A DNA stretch of 64,000 nt from an uncultured Armatimonadota bacterium (lineage in GTDB: Bacteria > Armatimonadota > Fimbriimonadia > Fimbriimonadales > Fimbriimonadaceae), in NCBI GenBank assembly GCA_903899015.1, contig CAIUHP010000073.1, forward strand, positions 37,112 through 101,111. The letters run 5' to 3'. This document shows, in pieces, positions 42,945 through 51,302 of the stretch. Each line of letters opens with the position of its first letter. The first letter of the stretch is position 1. The position numbers and the translations under genes were made by a program. The notes beneath the pieces were generated by a model. It was not told the DNA's origin. It did not search any database and saw only the letters and a list, made by a program, of their open reading frames with translations.

Positions 42945-43001
42945 AAGCCCAAGATAACCAAAATCGTTACATCCTGACCGGTCCAACGCCAGGAGCGACG
43001 A

Positions 43002-44396
43002 TTAATTGCCTTTCATAAGAGCAGTCAACTTCTCGAGCGAGAACTCTTCTCGCTCGAAGATTTTGATGAGCCAACCGTTTTGCATGACGGCAATTCGGTC
43101 GCACATACGGATTAGTTCATCTGCGTCTGTCGAGGCCACAAGGATCGTAAGACCTTGCTCGGCAAGGTCGGGAATGAGTCGCCACATTTCAACTCGATTC
43201 CCAATATTTAGCCCGCGGGTCGGTTGATCAAAAGCGAGGATGGAAGCTTTCATCTGGAGAGCCGCCATAACGACCGCCTTTTGAGGATTGGACTCATTCA
43301 GACCCCGTACTGGGCGTGCCAAAGGCTTTGAAGACGGTTGTTTAGGTTCTTTGGAGACGGTACTGGAAGGGTCTGGGATCCAGCCAATGCCGATTGCCAG
43401 AGCTTGATCGGGCGATGTAAACCGAGTCACCGATGTTGATGACTTGAAAGTCAAACTTCCCTCATGGGCGGGAATGGCGCCACCCACCGCACTGACTACT
43501 TCTGATTGGCCTGCTCCGGCTAAGCCTAGAAGACCAAAAACTTCCCCTCGTTTGACCTTGAGATTGACCCCATCAACCGCGTTTGCAATCCCTAAATTAT
43601 CGAGGCGAATGACAATTTCTGGTCCATATTGACGCTTCCCTGCGACGGATTCTAATGAAAGATCTCGCCCCTCCATTTCACCTCGCAGTTGATGCACGAA
43701 TACTGTGTCGGGATCGTGAGTTGCAACGAGACGCCCTTCTCTCAACACCGATACTTGGTCACCCACTTCGAGCGCCTCTTCGGGACTTGTCGTAAGAAAC
43801 AGGATCGCGACGCCAGCGAATCGTAATTTCGCCAAATGAGAGTAAAGAACGACCGCTTCCGCATGGGTGAGCGCAGCTGATGGGTCATCAAGGATAAGAA
43901 GTGAGCAGGATTTGTGGAGGACGGAAGCTATTTCGATAAGTTTCTGTTTCCCAGCCGAAATTGAACAAAGCAGGTCTGAAGGTTGAACTTCCGCTAAACC
44001 ATACATTGACAGGAGATTAGCGGCTCGTCGATTACGCTCCTTCGTGTCCACCAGTCCAAATCGCGTTGGAATAGCGTCAAGACAAAGTGCCTCGGCAACC
44101 GTCGTCCTGCCAGACAGAACCCTAGGCCGGTTGACCGTTCGAATTCCAAGCGCAATTGGATCTTTAAGAACTTTGATGCCCGACAATTGACCCTGGATAT
44201 GAATGGTTCCAGCGGATGCTTCCAGTTGCCCGGTCAAAACGCTGACTAAGGTGGACTTGCCTGATCCACTCGATCCGACCACTGCATGGATCGAGCCAGG
44301 TTCGATCGACACATTGAAGTCGATAAGTGACGGCGTCCTATTTAGATAGGCGAAACTCAGCCCTTTAGTGATCAAAACGGGAAACATGTAGGGCAT
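43002..44396 (-). CDS. Orphan RbsA-like ABC ATPase with degenerate catalytic sites
   Basis: A 464-residue fused ABC protein without partner permease or binding protein. Domain 1 keeps Walker A GSSGSGKST, but the Walker B Glu is replaced by Asp (LLILDDPSAAL). Domain 2 has the GLAGAGQSE loop, a broken signature (NESNPQKAVVMAA in place of LSGGNQQKV) and Gln for Glu (ILAFDQPTRGL). Most RbsA proteins, including the neighbour at 37472-38935, keep one fully active site. It is convergent with the GH116 gene, 57 bases away. It may be a decaying duplicate or a regulatory pseudo-ATPase. Start: GTG at 44411 opens the frame; the ATG at 44396 is used. Confidence 0.82.
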   Translation of the reverse strand: MPYMFPVLITKGLSFAYLNRTPSLIDFNVSIEPGSIHAVVGSSGSGKSTLVSVLTGQLEASAGTIHIQGQLSGIKVLKDPIALGIRTVNRPRVLSGRTTVAEALCLDAIPTRFGLVDTKERNRRAANLLSMYGLAEVQPSDLLCSISAGKQKLIEIASVLHKSCSLLILDDPSAALTHAEAVVLYSHLAKLRFAGVAILFLTTSPEEALEVGDQVSVLREGRLVATHDPDTVFVHQLRGEMEGRDLSLESVAGKRQYGPEIVIRLDNLGIANAVDGVNLKVKRGEVFGLLGLAGAGQSEVVSAVGGAIPAHEGSLTFKSSTSVTRFTSPDQALAIGIGWIPDPSSTVSKEPKQPSSKPLARPVRGLNESNPQKAVVMAALQMKASILAFDQPTRGLNIGNRVEMWRLIPDLAEQGLTILVASTDADELIRMCDRIAVMQNGWLIKIFEREEFSLEKLTALMKGN

Positions 44397-44556
44397 AGAA
44401 AAGTCCGCCACTCAACCCAAGAAGAGTGCTCACTTATTGTAGAACCAATCGATATTCCAAGTGGTTTTGCGACCAGATATACCTGCCATAGGCAAAATGC
44501 TCGTTAATATCTTGTACACGATACGAACGAACACAATCTCCAGGTAAAAGAGTCGG

Positions 44557-45597
44557 GTGAATATCGACCTTCTGAAGGAGCTTACCGAGGCTCATGGAAC
44601 ATCGGGATATGAGGACGCCGTTCGCGAGATTGTTCGCCGCGAACTAGGCGGTCTCTGTGAAATTTCAACGGATTCAATGGGGAGTCTATTCTGTATCAAG
44701 CGAGGTACAGGAGCGAAGAAGGTGATGGTTGCCGCCCACATGGATGAAATTGGATTTGTCGTCAAATATATCGATGCGAGTGGCTTTATTCGACTCAATC
44801 CGTTGGGTGGCTGGGATCCACGACAGATGAACAGCCAGCGTGTTCGCGTGCAAACCAAAGGTGGAAGTTTCCCCGGCGTGTTGATGTACGGTACAAAGCC
44901 TGCCCACATGCTTTCGGATGCTGAAAAGGCCCAGGGCCAAAAGCTCGACGACTTTTTTGTTGACTTAGGAATGAGCGTCGAAGACGTCAAGTCAAAAGTG
45001 CGAATTGGGGATCAGGTAACTATGGAAGGCCGATTCATGCAGATGGGCAACCACCTTACCTGCAAGGCCATGGACGACCGTGTAGCCCTATTTGTCATGA
45101 TTGAAGCGGTCAAGAAGCTCGGAAAGCACGAAGTCGATGTTTATGCCATCGCTACCGTTCAGGAAGAGATTGGCCTACGTGGAGCCACGGCGGCTGGTTC
45201 GGCTATCAATCCTGATGTCGTGGTTGCATTGGACATTACCCTTGCTAACGATATTCCAGGCGTGCCTGAATCTGAGCACGTGACCAAACTGGGTGAAGGC
45301 ACAGCAATCAAGATCATGGACAGTTCCTTGATCTGTCATCCGAAGGTCGTGGATCACTTCCGAACGCTTGCTGAAGACAACAACATCAAGCACCAGATGG
45401 AAGTACTTCCTCGTGGCGGAACCGATGCGGGCGGCGTTCAACGCTTGCACGGTGGAATCCCTTCATTTACTCTGTCGATCCCATCTCGCTATGTGCACAC
45501 CGTCAACGAAACGGTTGACATCAACGATGTTCAAGCTTCGATTGACTTGCTGGCTCTCTATCTTGAAGATGCCCACAACGGCAACTACGCATACTAG
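44557..45597 (+). CDS. M42 family aminopeptidase (glutamyl aminopeptidase/endoglucanase M type)
   Basis: A 346-residue dinuclear zinc/cobalt metallopeptidase forming large tetrahedral complexes in known members. The metal ligands and catalytic residues fit the family: AAHMDEIGF (H61, catalytic D63), CKAMDDRVAL (bridging Asp), TVQEEIGLRGA (catalytic Glu pair), VVALDITLAND (Asp) and a final YVHTVNE (His). Members trim N-terminal residues from peptides in the cytoplasm. The GTG at 44557 is the start (NIDLLKELTEAHGTSGYED is the conserved N terminus). A strong bidirectional terminator follows. Confidence 0.95.
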   Translation: MNIDLLKELTEAHGTSGYEDAVREIVRRELGGLCEISTDSMGSLFCIKRGTGAKKVMVAAHMDEIGFVVKYIDASGFIRLNPLGGWDPRQMNSQRVRVQTKGGSFPGVLMYGTKPAHMLSDAEKAQGQKLDDFFVDLGMSVEDVKSKVRIGDQVTMEGRFMQMGNHLTCKAMDDRVALFVMIEAVKKLGKHEVDVYAIATVQEEIGLRGATAAGSAINPDVVVALDITLANDIPGVPESEHVTKLGEGTAIKIMDSSLICHPKVVDHFRTLAEDNNIKHQMEVLPRGGTDAGGVQRLHGGIPSFTLSIPSRYVHTVNETVDINDVQASIDLLALYLEDAHNGNYAY

Positions 45598-45620
45598 AGA
45601 CAATAGGCTCGACCAACTAA

Positions 45621-45652
45621 AAATGGCCCCGGACAAGCGTCCGGGGCCATTT
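45621..45652. terminator. Bidirectional terminator between the M42 gene and the secreted paralogue
   Basis: AAATGGCCCCGGAC and GTCCGGGGCCATTT form a perfect 14-bp stem with a 4-base loop. The A/T ends give a short U tract on either strand. It serves the genes ending at 45597 (+) and 45679 (-). Confidence 0.9.
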
Positions 45653-45678
45653 CCTATATATTGTTTCCGTTTAGGTTG

Positions 45679-46353
45679 TTAGTTCACACCGATGGCCAAA
45701 AAGCCACCTGCGGTGTAAGTTTTGCCACCCAAAGCAGCTTGCGTGAGACTCAACGTTCGGGTCAGTCGGAGAGTGGCACGGCCGTCCGCCGGTAGGTTGA
45801 GCGCGGGATTTACGTAAAGTGTGCTTCCGTTGAATCCTGCATCAGTGGCTGTAATTGTCGGTCCAATTTGAACGCCGTTGGAAGGATAATCCTGGAACAT
45901 CGACATGCTGTACGAGATGGTTCCGAGGTTTAACCCGATTCCATAGAAACCGGTTGCAACGAACGAAAGCGCTCTATTTGTCCTTACTTCGACGTCATTG
46001 GTTTGAGTGATGTCGGAAGCAGAACCGATTCCTTGAACGTTGTAAATTCCGCCGAAATTTCCACTTACATAGACGTAGGTGGCAACGTTGACCAAAGTCT
46101 GTGCGAGGAACTGACCGTAAGTGGAACTTGCTCCCACAACTCCGTTTTGGCCGTAGGTTGTGCCTGCGATATATCCGCTGAACACTTGTGCCCCTACACC
46201 GTCGCCATTGACTTGCCAAGTAACGATTCCGTTAGAACCGGCTCCGCCATCATAGGCAAATACGCGACTGGTAACACCTTGGCCAAAAGCAGAACCAGCG
46301 ACTACTGCCATCGCTCCTGCCATTAGCGCCATTCTTAAGTTTTTGGTATACAT
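45679..46353 (-). CDS. Secreted protein of unknown function, tandem paralogue A
   Basis: A 224-residue protein with a signal peptide (NLRMALMAGAMAVVAGSAFG, cleaved about residue 24) and a beta-rich mature part with many Gly, Val, Thr and Asn and no Cys. Segments: YDGGAGSNGIVTWQVNGDG, VFSGYIAGTTYGQNG, VEVRTNRALSFVATGFYGIG and a C-terminal GGFLAIGVN. It is clearly paralogous to the product at 46661-47326, about four of five residues matching by eye. I do not recognise the family; the repeated beta-strand composition would suit a surface layer, fimbrial or matrix subunit. The start is fixed by a GGGAGAG site; 12 further upstream codons are rejected. Confidence 0.75.
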   Translation of the reverse strand: MYTKNLRMALMAGAMAVVAGSAFGQGVTSRVFAYDGGAGSNGIVTWQVNGDGVGAQVFSGYIAGTTYGQNGVVGASSTYGQFLAQTLVNVATYVYVSGNFGGIYNVQGIGSASDITQTNDVEVRTNRALSFVATGFYGIGLNLGTISYSMSMFQDYPSNGVQIGPTITATDAGFNGSTLYVNPALNLPADGRATLRLTRTLSLTQAALGGKTYTAGGFLAIGVN

Positions 46354-46426
46354 GATCTCTCCCGGAGAAACCGAGGGACCTGAAAGCATTTCGTGCCCAG
46401 ATGTAATCGATTTCCCTTACTCAATA

Positions 46427-46455
46427 ATACTTGGTTAAACGGGTAAACGAGTCAT
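46427..46455 (-). promoter_or_regulatory. Shared upstream motif, copy A
   Basis: ACTTGGTT, then AAACGGGTAAA (plus-strand reading), lies about 75-100 bases before the paralogue A start. The same elements, with 6 extra bases between them, lie at 47419-47444 before paralogue B. It may be a common promoter or regulator site, or only duplication remains. The 46354-46660 gap otherwise holds only the paralogue B terminator. Confidence 0.4.
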
Positions 46456-46604
46456 TTTAAAAAGCCTGGTTTCAAGCAATTCTTACGAAGTTTGGCTCTG
46501 CTAATGCGGGCTGACGAAGCTCTTGTGACTGCTCCACTAAAGGTTCGATGAATGGAGATTGTCAAGGAAATTTGAAACACCTTGTCTGGCCCTAAAACGA
46601 AAAT

Positions 46605-46632
46605 GTGGCGAGGAAGAAACCTTCCCCGCCAC
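46605..46632 (-). terminator. Terminator of paralogue B
   Basis: On the minus strand GTGGCGGGGAAG pairs with CTTCCTCGCCAC (one G-U) around a 4-base loop, followed by ATTTTCGTTTT. It begins 28 bases past the stop at 46661. Confidence 0.85.
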
Positions 46633-46660
46633 GATCGCAAAACCTCTCCGATTCGCGAGG

Positions 46661-47326
46661 TTAGTTGACGCCGATCGCGATGAAGCCAGCAGCGGTGTAC
46701 TGCTTGCCACCGAGAGCTGCCTGAGTCAAGCTGAGCGTGCGCTGAAGCTTAAGTGTTGCTCGACCGTCGGAAGGAAGATTCATTCCTGGGTGAACATAGA
46801 GCGTGCTACCGTTGAACCCAGCATCGGTTCCAGTAATGGTTGGTCCGATTTGAACGCCGTTCGAAGGATAGTCCTGGAACAACGACATTGCATAGCTGAT
46901 CGTTCCGAAGTTTGCGCCGATGCCGTAGAAACCGGTTGCTACGAACGAAAGAGGTCGGTTTGTTCGGACTTCAACTTCGTTAGTCTGTTGAATGTCAGTT
47001 GCCGTACCGATTCCCTGAACGTTGTAGATTCCACCGAAGTTACCGCTGACGTAAACGTAAGTTGCAACGTTGACTAGCGTCTGAGCAAGAAACTGTGCGT
47101 TGGTGTAAGAAGCACCGAGAACGCCGTTCTGGCCATAGGTTGTGCCAGCAATGTAGCCACTGAAAACCTGGGCATTAACGCCGTCGACGTTAACCTGCCA
47201 AGTAACAAGTCCGTTCCCGCCCTGAGAACCGTCATATGTGAAAAGTCGAGTTGAGATTCCCTGCCCCATCGCTGCTGTTGTAGCAGTCGCAAGCACGGAG
47301 ATAAATGCAAGCTTATTCAAGTTCAT
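46661..47326 (-). CDS. Secreted protein of unknown function, tandem paralogue B
   Basis: A 221-residue homologue of paralogue A, with a signal peptide (LNKLAFISVLATATTAAMG) and a matching mature region: YDGSQGGNGLVTWQVN, VFSGYIAGTTYGQNG, FLAQTLVNVATYVYVSG, VEVRTNRPLSFVATGFYGIG and GFIAIGVN at the end. The C-terminal third is the most conserved; the signal peptides differ. A GGAGGG site precedes the ATG. Unlike a simple recent duplication, the signal regions and intervening 300 bases are not alike, so the pair has had time to diverge or each is separately selected. It has its own terminator, so the two are separate transcription units. Confidence 0.75.
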   Translation of the reverse strand: MNLNKLAFISVLATATTAAMGQGISTRLFTYDGSQGGNGLVTWQVNVDGVNAQVFSGYIAGTTYGQNGVLGASYTNAQFLAQTLVNVATYVYVSGNFGGIYNVQGIGTATDIQQTNEVEVRTNRPLSFVATGFYGIGANFGTISYAMSLFQDYPSNGVQIGPTITGTDAGFNGSTLYVHPGMNLPSDGRATLKLQRTLSLTQAALGGKQYTAAGFIAIGVN

Positions 47327-47418
47327 GTAACTGAACCCTCCTTTTAACTCGCGTCCCCTCTCGACACGGTATTAACTGTATTGTTCCACAGCCATACACG
47401 AAAAAGGCAAGTAAAATC

Positions 47419-47444
47419 ACTTGGTTTTGTTTAAACGGTAAATT
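47419..47444 (-). promoter_or_regulatory. Shared upstream motif, copy B
   Basis: ACTTGGTTTTGTTTAAACGG, followed by TAAA (plus-strand reading), lies about 93 bases before the paralogue B start. Compare 46427-46455. The rest of 47327-47659 is gene-free, AT-rich and should also hold the promoter of the ABC exporter genes, which I cannot place. Confidence 0.4.
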
Positions 47445-47659
47445 GTGATGACGAATAGAAGACTGAGCCTAGTAATCACTACCAGGTTCCTTTTTGACGC
47501 ATTTAGTCTTCAATATCATTTTCAAAACATCTACACTCAGTAACAATAAGACTCTGATTGTCAATTTCGGATGAATTTGAGACCTGCTCGATCGAACCTA
47601 AAGTTTGTTCACTTTGAGTTCCACGCATCTTTTCCCAAGCCCTAAGCGTATAAGCCGTG

Positions 47660-48427
47660 ATGGTTCGGACACACGGGCTTAAAAAACACTTTAAAGATCC
47701 AAAACTCGGCATTAAAAAAGCAGTCGACGGCGTTGACATCGCAGCCAGTCCTGGGCGAATTTTCGGGCTGCTAGGAGTCAACGGAGCAGGAAAAACCACT
47801 ATGCTCCGGATGCTTTCCACGGTTATCAAACCAACTGAAGGCTCGGCAACTGTCGCAGGATCCGATGTCGTAACTGATGCTCAAAAGGTTCGTAGCAGCA
47901 TAGGATTCATGTCAAACTCGACCGCCTTATATGGTCGACTCACCTCTCGAGAAGTGATTGAGTATTTCGGATCGCTTTATGGACTGGAAGGTGCGCGACT
48001 TCAGGAAAGGGTCAAATATGTCCTCGACAAACTCCAGATTCATGAGTTCGAAGACCGGCTCTGTGACAAGCTCAGCACGGGGCAAAAGCAAAGAGTGAGC
48101 ATTGCTCGAACGATTCTTCACGATCCCCCTGTGCTCTTTTTTGACGAACCTACTGCAGGTCTCGATGTTGTAACCAGCCAAACGGTTATGGAGTTCATCG
48201 AAGAGGCTCGGGACATGGGCAAGACCGTGATTTTCAGTACTCACATCATGAGTGAAGTCGAACGCCTTTGCGACGACATAGCCGTGATCCACGATGGAGT
48301 TGTTGTTGCCAAAGGGTCGCCACAAACCATGAGGGACATGACCGGTGAGCACAGCCTCGAGCGAGCCTTCCTTCAGTTAGTAAAATTCCAAGCCGGATAC
48401 GTAAGCGCGAAACAGGTGACCGAATGA
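47660..48427 (+). CDS. natA: ABC transporter ATP-binding protein (NatA type)
   Basis: A 255-residue ABC ATPase of the NatA/CcmA/DrrA exporter class. Walker A GVNGAGKTT lies near residue 39, the signature STGQKQRVSIAR near 136, Walker B VLFFDEPTAGLD near 155 and the H-loop FSTHIMSEVERLCD near 190. The C-terminal LERAFLQLVK is a typical NatA tail. It is coupled by a 4-base overlap to a permease gene resembling NatB, so the pair likely exports Na+ or another substrate. The GTG at 47657 and the ATG at 47660 are both possible starts. Confidence 0.9.
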   Translation: MVRTHGLKKHFKDPKLGIKKAVDGVDIAASPGRIFGLLGVNGAGKTTMLRMLSTVIKPTEGSATVAGSDVVTDAQKVRSSIGFMSNSTALYGRLTSREVIEYFGSLYGLEGARLQERVKYVLDKLQIHEFEDRLCDKLSTGQKQRVSIARTILHDPPVLFFDEPTAGLDVVTSQTVMEFIEEARDMGKTVIFSTHIMSEVERLCDDIAVIHDGVVVAKGSPQTMRDMTGEHSLERAFLQLVKFQAGYVSAKQVTE

Positions 48428-49593
48428 ACGATACGTTTAAGATTGCCGCCAAAGAGTTACGCGAAATGTTCCGCGACAAGCGAGTTAAGTTCGGCGCATT
48501 TGTGATGCCAATTTTCCTCGTTTTAATGATGGTTCAGCTTTTCGGATTCATCATTGGAGCCGCAAAGGGTGCCACGAAATCAACCATTTACTTTGTTGGC
48601 GCTAAAACGGAATTCTCCAAAGCGTTTGAAAATTCAGGAATGAAGGTTCTGTCGGTTCCGACTGCTGAAGATGGCATTAAGCTCATCAAACAGGACAAGG
48701 CCAAACTCGTTCTTGACATCAAACCACCCAAAGAAGATGGCCAAGTCATCATCGATGCCTATTTTGATCCTAAGCAACAGATGGGCCAACTCGCTCTTTC
48801 AGGAGTTCAGCAAGCACTTGCAAAGGAAAACCAAGACCATCTCAAGGTCACATTAACCGAGCGACACATCCCCGAATCGGCGGCCGAATTCATCAAACTC
48901 AACCCCAAAAAGGTTGAAGTGGGAAGCCAAGGTGCCGGCGAACTAATCGTTGGTTTCCTTCCCTATCTGATTGTTCTATTCGCCTTTAGCGGCGGAATGA
49001 GCATGGCAGCCGATTTGGTTGCGGGCGAAAAGGATAAGAATACACTTGAAACCCTGCTGATAACCCCGGTTCATCGAAACCACATCGTCCTTGGGAAGGT
49101 GATCGCACTCGCGAGCGTTTGCTTCCTAAGTAGCTTCTCGTGTTTGATCGGATTGTTTGTCGCTTCCGTCGCCAAACTACCCGGAAGTGAGGAGATGTTT
49201 AAGAACGGATTCGGCGTGACTCCAGCTGCAGCGGGGACGATTATCCTTCTCTTGCTTCCGTTAGTTGCGATGTTTGGAAGCGTTCTCATCGCCATCAGCA
49301 GTTATGCTCGCAATCCGAGAGAGGCTCAAACCTATCTGGCACTTGTCAACTTCGTCGTAATCCTTCCCGCGGTCTTCAGCCAAGTGATCGGCCTCACCGA
49401 CCTGGGTAGCAAGCTTTGGATCAATACGATTCCGGTTCTCAATTCGGCAAACAACATTCGCAACGCTCTACTCGGCAAGACTGATTGGATGGCGGTCGCA
49501 ATAACATTCGGAATGAGCACCTTCTTGGCAGCGATCGCGATTGTGATTGCAGTTCGCCTCTTCAATCGAGAAGAAGTACTGATTCGAGTTTGA
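48424..49593 (+). CDS. natB: ABC-2 type permease (NatB type)
   Basis: A 389-residue permease with one N-terminal membrane helix (AFVMPIFLVLMMVQLFGFIIG), a large external domain (about residues 45-175, containing VLDIKPPKEDGQVIIDAYFDP), and five to six C-terminal helices from about residue 180. The coupling segment AADLVAGEKDKNTLETLLITPVHR (about residues 198-221) is the conserved NatB/ABC-2 motif. The pair with the preceding ATPase is typical of Na+ or antibiotic exporters; substrate not proven. It ends 40 bases before a terminator. Confidence 0.88.
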   Translation: MNDTFKIAAKELREMFRDKRVKFGAFVMPIFLVLMMVQLFGFIIGAAKGATKSTIYFVGAKTEFSKAFENSGMKVLSVPTAEDGIKLIKQDKAKLVLDIKPPKEDGQVIIDAYFDPKQQMGQLALSGVQQALAKENQDHLKVTLTERHIPESAAEFIKLNPKKVEVGSQGAGELIVGFLPYLIVLFAFSGGMSMAADLVAGEKDKNTLETLLITPVHRNHIVLGKVIALASVCFLSSFSCLIGLFVASVAKLPGSEEMFKNGFGVTPAAAGTIILLLLPLVAMFGSVLIAISSYARNPREAQTYLALVNFVVILPAVFSQVIGLTDLGSKLWINTIPVLNSANNIRNALLGKTDWMAVAITFGMSTFLAAIAIVIAVRLFNREEVLIRV

Positions 49594-49633
49594 TTTACTC
49601 CTTCGTGAGAGATTTCAAGCTCGAACGACTCCT

Positions 49634-49669
49634 AAAAAGAGATCACCATGACAATTGGTGGTCTCTTTT
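49634..49669 (+). terminator. Terminator after the NatAB-type genes
   Basis: AAAAGAGATCACCA and TGGTGGTCTCTTTT form a stem (one mismatch or wobble) around 8 loop bases, ending in four T residues. It lies 40 bases past the stop at 49593. Confidence 0.8.
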
Positions 49670-49728
49670 GGCATCTCACCTGTGCCCATTGTCAAACCCT
49701 TCCAGTCAAGTAACCTCTACAGCACGTT

Positions 49729-50541
49729 ATGGCAACCCGACTGCTAGCTATCGACTTAGACGGCACTCTTCTCACCGGAGAACGTACACCCCACCCAGAA
49801 AATGTTTTGGCTCTCAAAAGGGCGTCAGAGGCCGGCATCCAAATTGTCCTCGCCAGTGGTCGAATCGCGGCTTCAGTTCGTGATTTCTCGGACAAACTGG
49901 GACTTGATCAAGCAATGATCTGTAGTAACGGTGGCCATGTTCAAGGACTGCTTGGAGAGGAACTGCTTCACCTTTCCTTAGACCGAAAGGCAATCGATAT
50001 CACTCTCGGCTACACCAGTCAAGCGGGAGTCCATACGAGCGTCTATACGCGCGATCAACTGTATTTTCTGGGTGATTCGGAATGGGGTGACATGTATCGT
50101 CAACGGGTTCGGATTGTAAAGCCCGAGATATCTACCGTTGAAGCAGCCAAACAAATGAACGTGCTCAAGATCATTCTCATTGACCAACCTAGCCAAATCA
50201 AACAGCATCGGGTTGAACTGGAGAAGGTCCTTGACCAACGCATCGCTGCCCTCACCGAATCAGAACCTGAATACCTTGAAGTCCTTTCGGCGGAAGCAAA
50301 CAAGGGCAAAGGGCTTCAGGTCCTCAGCGAGTCGATGGGGCTTCAACAGCATGAAACTGCCGCAATTGGAGACTACTTAAACGACCTAGAAATGATTCAA
50401 TGGGCAGGCGTTGGAGCTGCCATGGGTAACGCGGTGGAAGAACTCAAATCTGCGGCAAATATGATCATGCCAACCAACGAGGAAGCTGGAGTGGCTCGCT
50501 TTATCGACTATCTCATTGAGAGAAACGATCGACTCGGCTAA
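49729..50541 (+). CDS. HAD superfamily phosphatase, Cof type
   Basis: A 270-residue class IIB HAD hydrolase. Motif I is LLAIDLDGTLL (nucleophile and acid Asp at residues 8 and 10), motif II ASGR near residue 44, motif III Lys in the NKGKGLQVL segment, and motif IV AIGDYLNDLEMIQWAG near residue 214. The cap domain is large, as in Cof/YidA-type phosphatases acting on sugar or pyridoxal phosphates. It is convergent with coaX and overlaps it by 4 bases at the stops. Confidence 0.93.
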   Translation: MATRLLAIDLDGTLLTGERTPHPENVLALKRASEAGIQIVLASGRIAASVRDFSDKLGLDQAMICSNGGHVQGLLGEELLHLSLDRKAIDITLGYTSQAGVHTSVYTRDQLYFLGDSEWGDMYRQRVRIVKPEISTVEAAKQMNVLKIILIDQPSQIKQHRVELEKVLDQRIAALTESEPEYLEVLSAEANKGKGLQVLSESMGLQQHETAAIGDYLNDLEMIQWAGVGAAMGNAVEELKSAANMIMPTNEEAGVARFIDYLIERNDRLG

Positions 50542-51302
50542 TCGCCGAGTCGTTCATTAGCGATGACCAATCCCTCAAGAGTCAGAGTTGGCTCATATCG
50601 TTGAATCGACGAGCAAATTCCAATGAACAGGCCGCCCAGGCCACCGGTTGCGATGACAACCGAGTTGCCCCCCATTTCTTCATTGATCCGGCATGCAAGG
50701 GCATCAATTGCTCCGGCATAGCCAAGCATGATTCCCGATTGGAGTGATTCCACCGTATTCCGACCCAACGCTCGCTCAGGAGCAACGAACTCGACTTGGG
50801 GCAATTTGGCCGCCTTGTCAAAGAGGGCTCGACTCGAAAGTTGAACTCCGGGAAGAATCGCGCCGCCTGCATAGTGACCGTCTCGATCAATCGAATCAAA
50901 AGTGGTTGCAGTGCCGAAATCGACGACGATTATGGGTGGTTGGAATCGCTCAAGCGCACCGAGCGCATTAGCAATTCGATCTGCGCCTACCGCGTGAGGG
51001 GGATCGTAATCCACCTGAAGCCCAACAGCAGCTCCGTGCTTGAGAAACTTGAGTTTGACCCCGAGCCATCGCTGACACAGCTTGTCCCAAAGTCCGTCGA
51101 CTTGTGGAACCACTGAACCACAGATCGCGCCATTAATTTCCCAAGGGATGTTGCTGAGATCGAACATCCCCTTGAGCCACACAATCAGTTCGTCCTCAGT
51201 GGTTGAGATGTTCGTGCTGCGGCGCCAAATCGCGCACCACGAATTTCCATCCCAAACCCCACAAACCGTATGGGTGTTCCCTACATCAATCGCCAAGAGC
51301 AT
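50538..51302 (-). CDS. coaX: Type III pantothenate kinase
   Basis: A 254-residue ASKHA-fold kinase for the first step of coenzyme A synthesis. The phosphate-binding loop DVGNTHTVCGVW is at residues 5-16, the GADRIANALGA helix near residue 104, and DFGTATTFDSI near residue 127. It lacks any P-loop, as expected for the CoaX type. The start overlaps the glmM gene end by 17 bases, so it is co-transcribed with glmM and grpE. Confidence 0.95.
   Translation of the reverse strand: MLLAIDVGNTHTVCGVWDGNSWCAIWRRSTNISTTEDELIVWLKGMFDLSNIPWEINGAICGSVVPQVDGLWDKLCQRWLGVKLKFLKHGAAVGLQVDYDPPHAVGADRIANALGALERFQPPIIVVDFGTATTFDSIDRDGHYAGGAILPGVQLSSRALFDKAAKLPQVEFVAPERALGRNTVESLQSGIMLGYAGAIDALACRINEEMGGNSVVIATGGLGGLFIGICSSIQRYEPTLTLEGLVIANERLGD

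Noticed and set aside
45679..47326. Paralogue pair as a recent slippage or assembly duplication
   Set aside because: Signal peptides, terminators and intergenic DNA differ and codons have diverged, so the two are distinct genes.
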